Assembly: GCF_014649815.1 (NCBI RefSeq)
Contig: NZ_BMTT01000009.1
Span: forward strand, 226,152 to 290,151
Length of the DNA stretch: 64,000 nucleotides
Direction of reading: 5' to 3'
From: Streptomyces mutabilis
Lineage (GTDB): Bacteria > Actinomycetota > Actinomycetes > Streptomycetales > Streptomycetaceae
The number at the start of each line of letters is the position of its first letter. Within the stretch, counting starts at the first letter, position 1. Of this stretch, positions 50,907-61,700 are shown piece by piece. The notes beneath the pieces are model-generated. The model saw only the letters and a program-made list of their open reading frames with translations, searched no databases and was not told the DNA's origin. The position numbers and the translations under genes are program-made.

Positions 50907-53900
50907 GCATCACGTTCGAGCAGGTCGAGGAACTGGCCCAGTCCTCCGCGACCTTCTACGAGTTCTGCGAGCGCTACCCGCGCACCCGGCCGCTGCGCAT
51001 CTACCAGGAACGCGACGAGTGCACCGAGCTGAACATCGACGACCTGGAGCGCCGGGTCCGCACGCTGGGCACCCGGCTGCAACGCCGGTGCGCGCCGCAG
51101 CAGCGGGTCATGCTGCTGCTGCCCCGCATCGAGGACTACGTCGTCGGACTCCTGGCCTGCTTCCACGCGAACGTCGTCGCGGTGCCGACCGTCGTCGACG
51201 CCTCGGCCCGCTCCGACGCGAAGGCGGAGATGATCGCCGCGGTACTGGCGGACAGCGAAGCGTCCTGTGCGCTCGCCGACGAGGAGACGCGGCGCTGGCT
51301 GGAGCCGCGCGAGGACATGGCGTCGGCTGTCTTCCTCGGCGTACCGGCCGCGGACGACGACGAACCGGAGACCCGGCCGGCCCGTGGCGCCGCGCGCGAC
51401 GACCTGGCGATGATGATGTACACGTCCGGCTCGACGTCGCAGCCCAAAGGCGTGATGTTCAATCACCGGTCGCTGGTGTTCCAGGCGGCGCTGGCCGCCC
51501 TGCTGTGGGAGATCGACTCGGACAGCACGGTCGTGTCCTGGCTGCCCCTCACCCACAACTTCGGTCTACCGCTCGGGCTGCTGACCCCGCTGATCGCGGG
51601 GGCGACCACCGTGCTCCTGGCCCCTGAGCTGTTCATTCAGTACCCCGAGCACTGGTTCGAGCTGATCGATCGGCATGCCGGCACGCACGCCGGAGCGACC
51701 AACTCCGCACTGGAGTACTGCGTGGACGCCCTGCGGGCGCTGGAACCGGGGTCCGTCTCCCTGTCCAGCGTGCTCAGCGTGTTCTGCGCCGGCGAGCCGA
51801 TCCGTGCGCAGAGCGTGGCGGCGTTCGCTGAGGCGTTCGGGCCGCTGGGGCTGCGGCCGGACGCGGTCCGACCGCACTACGGGCTCACCGAGGTCGGCTG
51901 TCTGGCCACCGAGAGTTCCGATGCGACGCCGACGGTACTGGAGGCCGACCTGGAGAGCCTGGGCCAGGGCCGCGCCGAGCGCGCCGAGCCGGGCCGCACG
52001 TCCCGGGCCCTGGTGCGCAACGGCAGGATCCGCGGGCCGGTGCAGGTCGAGATCGTCGACCCGGAGAGTCACGAACTACGCCCGCCAGGGCGGACCGGGG
52101 AGATCTGGTTCAAGTCCACGGCCACTTGCCAGGGTTACTACAACAAGCCCGAGGAGAACGCCCGTACGTTCGGCGCGACCATCGCCACCACGGGTGAGAG
52201 CGGCTTTTTCCGCACCGGTGACCTGGGCTTCGTACTGGACGAGCACCTGTACCTGGTGGGCCGGGCCAAGGAGCTCCTCATCGTCAACGGGATGAAGTTC
52301 TACCCGCCGGACCTGGAGACCACGCTCCGCAAGCGGATCCCGGAACTGCGGCTCAACACCGCCGTGTTCCCGCTGGACACCGTCAACGGCGAACGGATCG
52401 TCCTCGTGCAGGAGCTGGCGGAGCCGCTGGACGAGGACGGCTACCAGCGGCTGGTGCAGCGCATCCGGTCCGTGGTCTCGGACTACTACGGGATTTCGCT
52501 GTACGACATCGTCTTCGCCGAGCCCGACGCGATACCGCGCAGCGGCATCGGCAAGGTCAAGCGGAACGGCTGCCGTGACCGCTACACGGCCGGGGAGCTG
52601 CCCGTCCGCTTCCGCCTGCGTCGGCCGGACGTGCCGGACGGGCCGGGGCGTATCGGGTCCGACGAGGCCGAGGTGCCGGCTGCCGAGGTCCGTGAGGTGG
52701 TGCACCGGCTCGCCCACGAGGTGGTCGCGCCGGTACTGGTGGTCGGCCCGGAGCAGGTGCTCGCAGTCGGGTCGATCGGGGAGCTGGGCTGCACCTCCGT
52801 GCAGTACATCCAGCTGGCCAAGCGGATCGAGGAGGTGTTCGGGCTCCGCTTCGCACCGGCGCGGCTGTTCAAGTACGGCCAGGTGGCCGAACTGGGCGGA
52901 CATATCGCGCGGGAACTGGCGGAGGCCGCGTCCGCGACCGGTCCGTCGGCCGCGCCCGGCACGCGGACCGCCGCCGGTCCGGTGGCCGGGTCCGCGGCGC
53001 GGCGGGACGCCGGGAGCGCCGTCGACGACGGTGCCCCCATCGCCGTCATCGGGATCAGTTGCCGGTTCCCGGGAGGGGCGAGCGACCCGGACGCCTTCTG
53101 GCGGAACCTCGACGCGGGCCGGGACGCCGTGACACGGATCCGGGACAGCCGGCCGCAGATCGTCGCGGACCAGCTCCGGGACCGTGGCGACCTGGCCGAC
53201 TTCCCCGAGTTCGCCGGATTCACCGACGGTGTCGACGAGTTCGACGCGTCCTTCTTCGGCATCGCGCCCCTGGAGGCCCAGGCCATGGACCCCCAGCAGC
53301 GCAGGCTGATGGAACTGACCTGGCACCTCCTGGAGGACAGCGGCTACCAGCCCTCCCGGCTGCGGGGTCGGCGCGTCGGTGTCTACGTCGGGGCACACAC
53401 CTTCGACTACGCCGAACTGTTGTTCAACAGGCCGGAACTGGTCGACACCTACGGCGCCTACATGGACTCGGGCACACACCCCGCTTTCCTCGCCAACCGC
53501 ATCTCGCGCTGGTACGACTTCCACGGGCCGAGCAGGGTGTTCAACACCGCCTGCTCCAGCTCCCTGGTGGCCCTGGACGCCGCCGTGGCGGACCTGCGCG
53601 CGGGCACCTGCAGCGAGGCCGTGGTGGGCGGCGTCAACACCCTGCTGTCGGCGCGGTCGTTCGCGTGCAACTTCAAGGCGGGCATGCAGGCCGCCGACGG
53701 TCGGTGCAAGACGTTCGACGCACGCGCCGACGGCTACGTACGCGCCGAGGGCTACGGCGCCGTCCTGCTCAAGCCGCTGGCGGCCGCCGAACGCGACGGC
53801 GACCGGATCCACGGCGTCATCCGGGGCACCGCCGTCAACCACGACGGCCAGGCCGACTCACTGCGGGCACCCAATCCGGCGGCCCAGGCCGCGCTGATCG

Positions 53901-55789
53901 AGGCCGCGTTCGCCGACGCGGGCATCGCCCCGGCCACCGTGGGCTATGTCGAGGCGCACGGTACGGGGACCGCTCTCGGCGACCCGATCGAGGTGCAGGC
54001 CCTCGTCGACGCCTTCCACACGCTCGACCCCGACCTGCCCCCCGCGTCCTGCGGCCTCGGCTCGGTGAAGACCGCCATCGGCCACCTGGAGTCCGCCGCG
54101 GGCGTCGCCGGCCTGATCAAGGTCCTGTTGAGCATGCGCCACCAGCGGCTCCCCGGCCTGCTGCACTTCTCCAAGCTCAACCCCTTCATCGAGCTGGAGA
54201 AGTCGCCGTTCCGCGTCGTGGACCGGGCCGAAGCCTGGGAGCGCAGGCGGGACGCGTCCGGGGCCGAGCTGCCGCTGCGCGCCGGCATCAGTTCCTTCGG
54301 CTTCGGCGGCGCCAACGCCCATGTGATCGTGGAGGAGTACCGGCAGCCCGTACCCGCCGCCCCGCACACCGACCACGGGCCCTGGCCGATCCTGTTGTCC
54401 GCCCGGGACAGCGACCGGCTCACCGCACAGGCGCGGCGGCTGCTCGACCATCTGCAGTCCCGCCCCGCCGATCCGGCGGCGCTGGCCCGCACCCTGCGCA
54501 CCGGCCGCGAGCCGCTGCCGGAGCGCCTGGCCTTCACCGCCGGCAGCCTGGACGAGATCGAGGACGGTCTGCGGCGCTTCCTCCAGGGTGAGCGTGGCGG
54601 CACCCTGTTCACCGGCAACGCCAAGCAGTCCCGCGAGTTCTCCGTCCTCTTCGGCGAGGACGAGGAGCTGGCGGGCCTGCTCGCCCGACGTCTGGCCTCC
54701 GGCGACCACACGAAGGCGCTGGAACTGTGGGTCAAGGGCGTGGCCGTCGACTGGTCCCCACTGGACCGGCCGGGCGAGGGAACGAGGCCCCTCGCCCCGC
54801 TGCCCGGTTACCCGTTCGCCCCCGACCGGCACTGGTTCACCGACACCTTCGACGGCGCGGCCCCCGTCACCGCCCCGGCGCCCCGCGGCCTGCACCCGCT
54901 GGTCGCGGAGAACGTCTCCGACCTCAGCGAGCAGCGCTTCCGTACTCACTGGACGGGTCAGGAATTCTTCCTCCGCGACCACGTCGTCCAGGGCCGCCCC
55001 ACGCTGCCGTCCGCCGCCTGGCTGGAGGCGGTCCGCGCCGCGGTCGCCCTCGCGCACTCGGCAGGCGTCGACCGGGCGGGAATCCGGCTGACCGAGCTCG
55101 CCTGGCACGCCCCTTACATCCACGGGCCCGCCTCCGGGCCGGTCGACATCTCACTGATGGTGGCCGCGGACGGGGGCGTCGACTTCGACTGCTATCGCCC
55201 CGCCGCCGAAGCCGACCCGGACGGACCCGTCGAGGTCTTCTTCCAGGGCCGGGCGCGGCTTGGCACCGGCACTGCGGCGGAGGCATCCTCCGGTGTCGAC
55301 CCGCGACTGCTCACCGAGGGCACGCGGCCTGCCTGGTCGGCGCCGGACGTGGAAGGGTTCCTCGCCACCGCCGGGGTGCACCACGGGCCCGCCTACCGGG
55401 CCCTGACCGATGTACACCGGGGCCCCGGACGCTGGGTGGCCGAGCTGAGCCTGCCTGCGGCCCTGCGCCCGGCGGCGGGGGACTTCCTGGCCCATCCCGT
55501 CCTGCTCACCGCCGCGCTCCAGGTGGCCGCGCTGTGGCCCGGCCGGACGGAGGGCACCGTGTCCGTACTGGCCGGGATCGACGAGGCGCTGTTCCTCGCC
55601 CGGTGCGACGGTGACGCCCTGGCCGTCGTCACCGAGCAGGCCGCACCCGGGCCGCACGGCATTCCGCTGCTGGACCTCGGCCTGTACGACCCCGCGGGCC
55701 GCCCGCTGCTCCGCCTGTCCGGGATCCGCTTCGCCGACCGGACGCCGTCCGTGCACGCCGCACACGCTCACAGTGAGGGTTCATCGTGA
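50903..55789 (+). CDS. Trans-AT PKS, loading subunit: AMP ligase - ACP - KS - DH
   Basis: Megasynthase of 1628 residues. The FAAL-type AMP ligase (about 1-585) has YTSGSTSQPKGVM, LPLTHNFGLPLGL, HYGLTEVG and FYPPDLE. ACP: phosphopantetheine Ser632 in LGCTSVQYIQL (Asp to Thr before Ser). KS: about 705-1135, Cys884 in NTACSSSLVAL, EAHGTGTALGD and VKTAIGHLESAAG, all intact; then a KS-to-DH linker and no AT. DH: about 1325-1610, His1360 in LRDHVVQGRPTLP present, but the second catalytic Asp is Thr1536 (HPVLLTAALQ). ATG 50903 overlaps the ECH2 stop. The ligase plus ACP form the loading module; an aryl acid such as 4-hydroxybenzoate is the likely starter. The frame is open upstream to 50174, which is antisense-free overlap with ECH2 and not used. 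Confidence 0.9.
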   Translation: MSITFEQVEELAQSSATFYEFCERYPRTRPLRIYQERDECTELNIDDLERRVRTLGTRLQRRCAPQQRVMLLLPRIEDYVVGLLACFHANVVAVPTVVDASARSDAKAEMIAAVLADSEASCALADEETRRWLEPREDMASAVFLGVPAADDDEPETRPARGAARDDLAMMMYTSGSTSQPKGVMFNHRSLVFQAALAALLWEIDSDSTVVSWLPLTHNFGLPLGLLTPLIAGATTVLLAPELFIQYPEHWFELIDRHAGTHAGATNSALEYCVDALRALEPGSVSLSSVLSVFCAGEPIRAQSVAAFAEAFGPLGLRPDAVRPHYGLTEVGCLATESSDATPTVLEADLESLGQGRAERAEPGRTSRALVRNGRIRGPVQVEIVDPESHELRPPGRTGEIWFKSTATCQGYYNKPEENARTFGATIATTGESGFFRTGDLGFVLDEHLYLVGRAKELLIVNGMKFYPPDLETTLRKRIPELRLNTAVFPLDTVNGERIVLVQELAEPLDEDGYQRLVQRIRSVVSDYYGISLYDIVFAEPDAIPRSGIGKVKRNGCRDRYTAGELPVRFRLRRPDVPDGPGRIGSDEAEVPAAEVREVVHRLAHEVVAPVLVVGPEQVLAVGSIGELGCTSVQYIQLAKRIEEVFGLRFAPARLFKYGQVAELGGHIARELAEAASATGPSAAPGTRTAAGPVAGSAARRDAGSAVDDGAPIAVIGISCRFPGGASDPDAFWRNLDAGRDAVTRIRDSRPQIVADQLRDRGDLADFPEFAGFTDGVDEFDASFFGIAPLEAQAMDPQQRRLMELTWHLLEDSGYQPSRLRGRRVGVYVGAHTFDYAELLFNRPELVDTYGAYMDSGTHPAFLANRISRWYDFHGPSRVFNTACSSSLVALDAAVADLRAGTCSEAVVGGVNTLLSARSFACNFKAGMQAADGRCKTFDARADGYVRAEGYGAVLLKPLAAAERDGDRIHGVIRGTAVNHDGQADSLRAPNPAAQAALIEAAFADAGIAPATVGYVEAHGTGTALGDPIEVQALVDAFHTLDPDLPPASCGLGSVKTAIGHLESAAGVAGLIKVLLSMRHQRLPGLLHFSKLNPFIELEKSPFRVVDRAEAWERRRDASGAELPLRAGISSFGFGGANAHVIVEEYRQPVPAAPHTDHGPWPILLSARDSDRLTAQARRLLDHLQSRPADPAALARTLRTGREPLPERLAFTAGSLDEIEDGLRRFLQGERGGTLFTGNAKQSREFSVLFGEDEELAGLLARRLASGDHTKALELWVKGVAVDWSPLDRPGEGTRPLAPLPGYPFAPDRHWFTDTFDGAAPVTAPAPRGLHPLVAENVSDLSEQRFRTHWTGQEFFLRDHVVQGRPTLPSAAWLEAVRAAVALAHSAGVDRAGIRLTELAWHAPYIHGPASGPVDISLMVAADGGVDFDCYRPAAEADPDGPVEVFFQGRARLGTGTAAEASSGVDPRLLTEGTRPAWSAPDVEGFLATAGVHHGPAYRALTDVHRGPGRWVAELSLPAALRPAAGDFLAHPVLLTAALQVAALWPGRTEGTVSVLAGIDEALFLARCDGDALAVVTEQAAPGPHGIPLLDLGLYDPAGRPLLRLSGIRFADRTPSVHAAHAHSEGSS

Positions 55790-58700
55790 CTATCCCGGAC
55801 GACCTGCACCTGTTCACCGAGGACTGGGAGGAGGCACCGGCGGTGCCGGCGCCGGCACCGCGCCCCTCGGGGTGCACCGTCGTCTTCCTGTCGGACCCGC
55901 ACCTCCAGCAGGAGGTCCGCCGGAGGCTCCTCGCCGACGAGCCCGGGCAGGCGGTGGTCACCGTCGGGCGGGGCGCGGCCGGGCTGTGCCGGCTCGCTGA
56001 CGACCGCTACGAGATCGGCGGCGAGGCGGACACCGAGCTGCGGGAGGCGTACACCACCCTGCTGCGCACGGTGACCGCCGGGCACGGCCCGGTCGGCACG
56101 GTCGTCCACCTGTGGGCCACCGAGGACCGCGGGCTGCTGCGCGAGCCGGACGGCGTCGTCACGCTGCTGCAGACCCTCGTGCGGGAGGAGACGGCACCGC
56201 GGCGGGTCGTGCTCGGCGCCGCGTTCGACGACGCGACGGAGCGCTGTGCGGCCGAATCGTGGCTGGGCTTCGAACGGTCGGCCGGGATCGTGATGCCCGG
56301 CACCCGGCTCACGGTCCTGCTGTCGGACGGCGCCGGGCACCGGTCCGCCTGGGCGGAGCTGCTCGCGGCCGAGCTGCGGGCCGAGAACCCGGTCGGCGCG
56401 CTGTACTCCGGCGGGCGGCGCCACGTCCAGCGCGTCCGGGTGGCAGCGCCCGAGCCGGGGGCGGCGGACCGGGACCCGCTGCGGCGCGGCGGGACGTATC
56501 TGATCACCGGCGGCACGGGTGGACTCGGCCGGATCTTCGGCACCTGGCTGGCCCGCGAGTACGCAGCCCGGCTGGTACTGGTGGGCCGTCGTCCCCAGGA
56601 CGAGCCGGTCGAGCGGCTGCTTGCCGACCTCACGGCGGCGGGCGCCACGGCGGCCCTCTACTGCCAGGCCGACGTGTGCGACGCGACGGCGCTGACGGCG
56701 GCCGTCGACACCGCCGTCGCCCGGTTCGGCCGGATCGACGGCGTGCTGCACGCGGCGGGGGTGGAGCGGAGCGGCAACATCAGCACACGGGACCTGGCCG
56801 TGTTCCGCTCCGTCCTCGGTCCGAAGGTCTCCGGCACGCTCAACCTGGAGACCGCGCTCAAGGGCCGCGCACCCGAGTTCGTCGTCTACTTCTCCTCCAG
56901 CGCGGCCGTGCTCGGCGACTTCGGCGGCTGCGACTACGCGTGCGGCAACAGGTTCCAGATGAGCCTGGCCCGCCACCTCGCCGCGAGCGAGCCCTCGGGC
57001 CCGCGGCGTCTGGCCGTCAACTGGCCGCTGTGGAACAGCGACGGCATGAACTTCGCGGACGACACCGCCAAGGAGTTCTATCTGCGCTCCAGCGGCCAGC
57101 GCTTCCTGGAGCCGGACGAGGGCACCGCCCTCCTGCGCGAACTCCTCGGCCGTACCGGGCCGCAGTACCTCGCGCTGGCCGGTCGGGCGGAGCGGGTGCG
57201 GACCATGCTGAAGGCCGAGGACCCGCTGCCCGCACCGGCGGGGCCCGCCGAGCCCGGACAAGAGGGATCCGCCGCGCGGCAGCGGCGGGACGAGCCGGAA
57301 CGCACGGTCGCCGCGTCCCTGGAGCAGGAGCTCAAGACCGTCGTCAGCCAGATCCTGCGCCTCCCCGTCGAACGGCTCGCCGTCGACGAGAACTTCCAGG
57401 AGTTCGGCTTCGACTCGATCAGCCTCGTGGAGTTCGCGGGAGTCCTCTCCGAGCTGCTCGGCATCGACGTCACCCCCGACCTGTTCTTCAGCCACACCAC
57501 CCTGCGCGGCCTGCATGCCTTCCTGCTCGACCGGTACGGCACCCGGCTGAAGGACCGCTACGGCACCGTGGCCGCGACGCCCGCCGCCGAGACCGGGACC
57601 ACGCGCGAGCCGACCGGCCCGCAGGCCCGGCGCCACACCGGGCAGGCCGCACCCGCGCGCCGCACCCGGCGGGCCACCGGCAGCCGCTTCACCCCGGCCC
57701 CGGCGGGGCGTGGCGGCGCCGCCGGCGCCGCCGGCGCCGACGAGCAGATCGCCGTCGTCGGTATGAGCGGCCGGTTCCCGTCCGCCCGTGGCGTCGACGA
57801 CCTGTGGCGGCTACTGGTCGAAGGCCGCAGCGCGGTCGCGACCGCGCCCGTGGACCGGGACCCCTCGTGGGCCGACGGCAAGGAGCGCCGCCTCGGCTGG
57901 GTGCCCGGCATCGCCGAGTTCGACCCGCGCTTCTTCGAGATCGCGCCCAGCGAGGCCGAGACCATGGACCCCCGCCAGCGCCTGCTGCTGGAGGAGATGT
58001 GGAAGGCCCTGGAGGACGCCGGCTGCGGCCGTGAGCAGCTCGCGGGCCAGGGGGTCGGCGTCTTCGTCGGCGTCGAGGAGGGCGACTACCGGCTGCTGGC
58101 CGCGCAGGAGGAGGGCATCACCTCCAACCACAACGCGGTGCTCGCCGCCCGCCTGTCGTACTTCCTCGACCTCACCGGACCCGGCGTGGCCGTCAACACG
58201 GCCTGCTCCTCCGGACTGGTCGCCCTCCACGAGGCATGCCTGAGCCTGCGTCACGGGGACTGCGACACCGCGATCGTGGCCGGCGTCAACCTCATGGCGA
58301 CACCGCGCGAGTACGACGCCCTGGACGGCGCCGGGATGCTGTCGTCCGACGGGGTGTGCCGGGCCTTCGACCGGCGGGCCGACGGCATGGTGCCGGGCGA
58401 GGCCGTAGCCGTGGTCGTCCTGAAGCGGCGGGACGCGGCCGAACGCGACCGCCACCCGATCCTCGCCCGCATCCTCGGCACGGGCATCAACAACGACGGC
58501 AGGACCAACGGGATCACCGCACCCAGCGGACAGGCCCAAACCCGTCTGGTCCGGGAGGTCCAGCGTCGGGCGGGCGTCTCACCGGAGACCGTGGACCACA
58601 TCGTCACGCACGGCACCGGCACCCGGCTCGGCGACCCCGTGGAGATCAACGCGCTCACCGAGGCGTTCCGGCCGGACACCGAACGGACCGGCTTCTGCGC

Positions 58701-61700
58701 GCTGACCTCGACCAAACCCGCCGTCGGCCACAGCCTGGCCGCTTCGGGTCTGGTCAGCCTCATCGCCCTGATCCTGTCCATGCGCCACGAGACGATCCCG
58801 CCCACCGCCAACTGTGAGCAGATCAGCGACTTCGTCCGCTGGCAGGACACCCCCTTCCACGTCAACCGCGCTCCGCGCGCCTGGCCCGAGCTGCCGGGGG
58901 CTCCCCGGCGGGGCGCGGTCAGCGCGTTCGGCTTCAGCGGCACCAACGCCCACGTCGTGCTGGAGAGCCACGGCACGGCCCGGGAGGACCTGACGCGGCT
59001 CGGCGCCCAGACCGCCGCGCCCTGGCACCTGCTGCCTTGCTCGGCCAAGACCGACTCGGCGCTCGCCGGTCAACTGCGTGCGGTGGCGGACTGGCTGGCG
59101 GCCCACCCGGACGCCGGTCCGGGTCTGATGCGATCGGTGAGCCACACGCTGATGGCCGGACGCCACCACTTCGCCCGGCGCTGCGCCCTGGTCGTGCGCG
59201 ACCGTGAGGACGCCGTCCGGGTGCTGCGCCGGGCCGCCGACGCGGTGGAGCGGTCCGGGGGACACCCGGGCGGCGACATCGGCGTCCTCCTCGGCACCGT
59301 CGCCCGCGACTTCACTGCCGACCCCGAGGGCAGCCGGGAGGTCCGTGACCTGGCTGCCTCAGGGCCGGGACTGACGGAGGACGCCCACCGGCAGCTGCTG
59401 GACACGCTCGCGCGTTCCTACTGCCAGGGTCACGACCCTGCCGGGTTCGCCCCGATCTGGGGTGCCACCCCGCCCGAACGCATGAGCATGCCCGGCTACG
59501 TCTTCGACCACGCCGACTACTGGGTCACCCCGGCCCCCACCGCTCCCGCTTCGCCCGCGGCCCCCGCCGGGCCGGAGCAGCGGCTGCACCCGCTGGTCCA
59601 CCGGAACACCTCCGACCTCAGCGGTCAGCGCTACACCACTGAGCTGGGCGGTGACGAGCCCTGGTTCACCGCCGCCGACGAAGGCCGGGTCCTTGGCCTC
59701 GGCGCCCAGCTCGAACTCGCTCGGGCCGCCGTGGTCCTGGCGCTCGGGGAGGGCGACCTGCCGATCAGCCTCCGCGACGTGGCCGGCCACGAGCCGGTCA
59801 CCGCCCACCCGGCCGGCCGCACCCTGCGGATCGACCTGCGGGCCACCGCGGACGGCACGGTCGACTGGGCGCTGTACGCGCACGAGAGCGCGGCGGACGG
59901 CGAACCGTGTCCGGTCGCCGACGGCAGCGCGAGCCGGGCGGTCACGGAACACCGCACCGACACGCTCGACCTGGCCGCGCTGCGCGCCCGCTGCACCCAT
60001 GAGCTGTCCGCCCCCGCCGCGTCCGGTGCCGCCCGGATCCTGGCCGGGCCCACGGGCGCCGCAGACGACGAACTGCACCTGCTGCTGGACCTCGCCGGAA
60101 GCGAGACGGACACCGACACGGCCCACGGTGGCGCGGACACGGACCTCGTGCTGGTGCCGCAGTTGCTCGACACCTGCCTCGGCGCGGCGCGCGCGGCCGC
60201 CGGTGCGGCCGCCGCGCAGGCAGTGACGGTGACGCGGGTCGCCGAGGCCGCCTTCGCCGCGAAGGCCCTGCCGGTGCGCTGGGGCCACGTCGTGGTGCGG
60301 TCCGCCGCCCCGGTGGAGACCGTCGTCGTCGACGCGACGCTGGCCGCCGCCGACGGCACGGTCGTCGCACGGCTGAGCGACGTGACCCTGGCCGGGTGCC
60401 TGGAGGAACTCGCGGCTCCGTCGGTCACGGCGGACGTGCCCGCCGGTGCCCCGCTCGTCGCCCCCGGCGAGGGAAGGCGGCCGGAGATGCGGGGCTGGAC
60501 CGTTCCCGAGTGCCTGGCCTGGGAGCTCGCCGATGCCGCCGGCCGCACACTCAAGATCCCGGCGGACCAGCTGGACCCCGACGAGAACCTGGCGAACTTC
60601 GGCTTCGACTCCCTCAACATCACCAAGTTCGCCACCGACCTGACCAAGCGACTGGGCTTCAGCCTCACACCCGACGTGTTCTTCAGCCACCCCACACTGG
60701 GGCGGCTCGCCACCCACCTGCTCACCGACCACGCCGACCGCGTCGAGGACCGCTACCGCGAGGGCACGGCCGCACCCGCCGCCCCCGCACCCGAGCGCCG
60801 CACTTCCGGAAGCAGGCGACGCCCCGGCCGCCTGACCACCACCCGCGTCCGCCCGGGCGCCGGTACCGAGCCCGCCGCCCCCGTCGCCATCGTCGGCATG
60901 AGCGGGCGCTTCCCCGACGCCCGGTCCGTCGACGGCCTCTGGTCCATCCTGGCCGACGGCCGCAACGTCATCCGTGAGGTGCCGGAGGAACGCCTGCCCT
61001 GGTGGCGCACCGGGGGCTCCGAGGACGAGGACCGCGCCCGGCGCTTCGGCGCCGTACCCGGGATCGCCGAGTTCGACCCGCTGTTCTTCGAGATGTCACC
61101 GCGCGAGGCCGAACTCATGGACCCGCGCCAGCGGCTGCTCCTGCAGGAGATGTGGCACGCCCTGGAGGACGCCGGACACGGGGAGCGGGCGCTCGCCGCA
61201 GAGAAGGTGGGCATCTTCGTCGGCGTCGAGGAGGGCGACTACCGCTACCTCGTCGACGGTGAGGCATCGGTGACCTCCAACAGCAACTCCGTGCTGGCGG
61301 CCCGGCTGGCGTACTTCCTCGATCTGACCGGGCCCAGCATGGCGATCAACACGTCGTGCTCGTCGGGCCTGGTGGCGTTGCACGAGGCCTGTCTGAGCCT
61401 GCGCTACGGCGACTGCGACACCGCGATCGTGGCCGGCGCCAGCCTCATGGCCTCCGCACACGACTACCTCGCGATGGAGAAGGCCACCATGCTCGCCCCG
61501 GACCGGACGTGCTACGCGTTCGACCGGCGGGCGGGCGGCATGGTGCCGGGCGAGGCGGTGGCCGTACTGGTGCTGCGGCGCCTGCCGGACGCCGAACGCG
61601 ACGGTAACCGCATCCACGCCACCGTGCTGGGCAGCGGCATCAACTACGACGGCCGTACCAACGGCCTCACCGCCCCCAGCGGTGAGGCCCAGTCCCGCCT

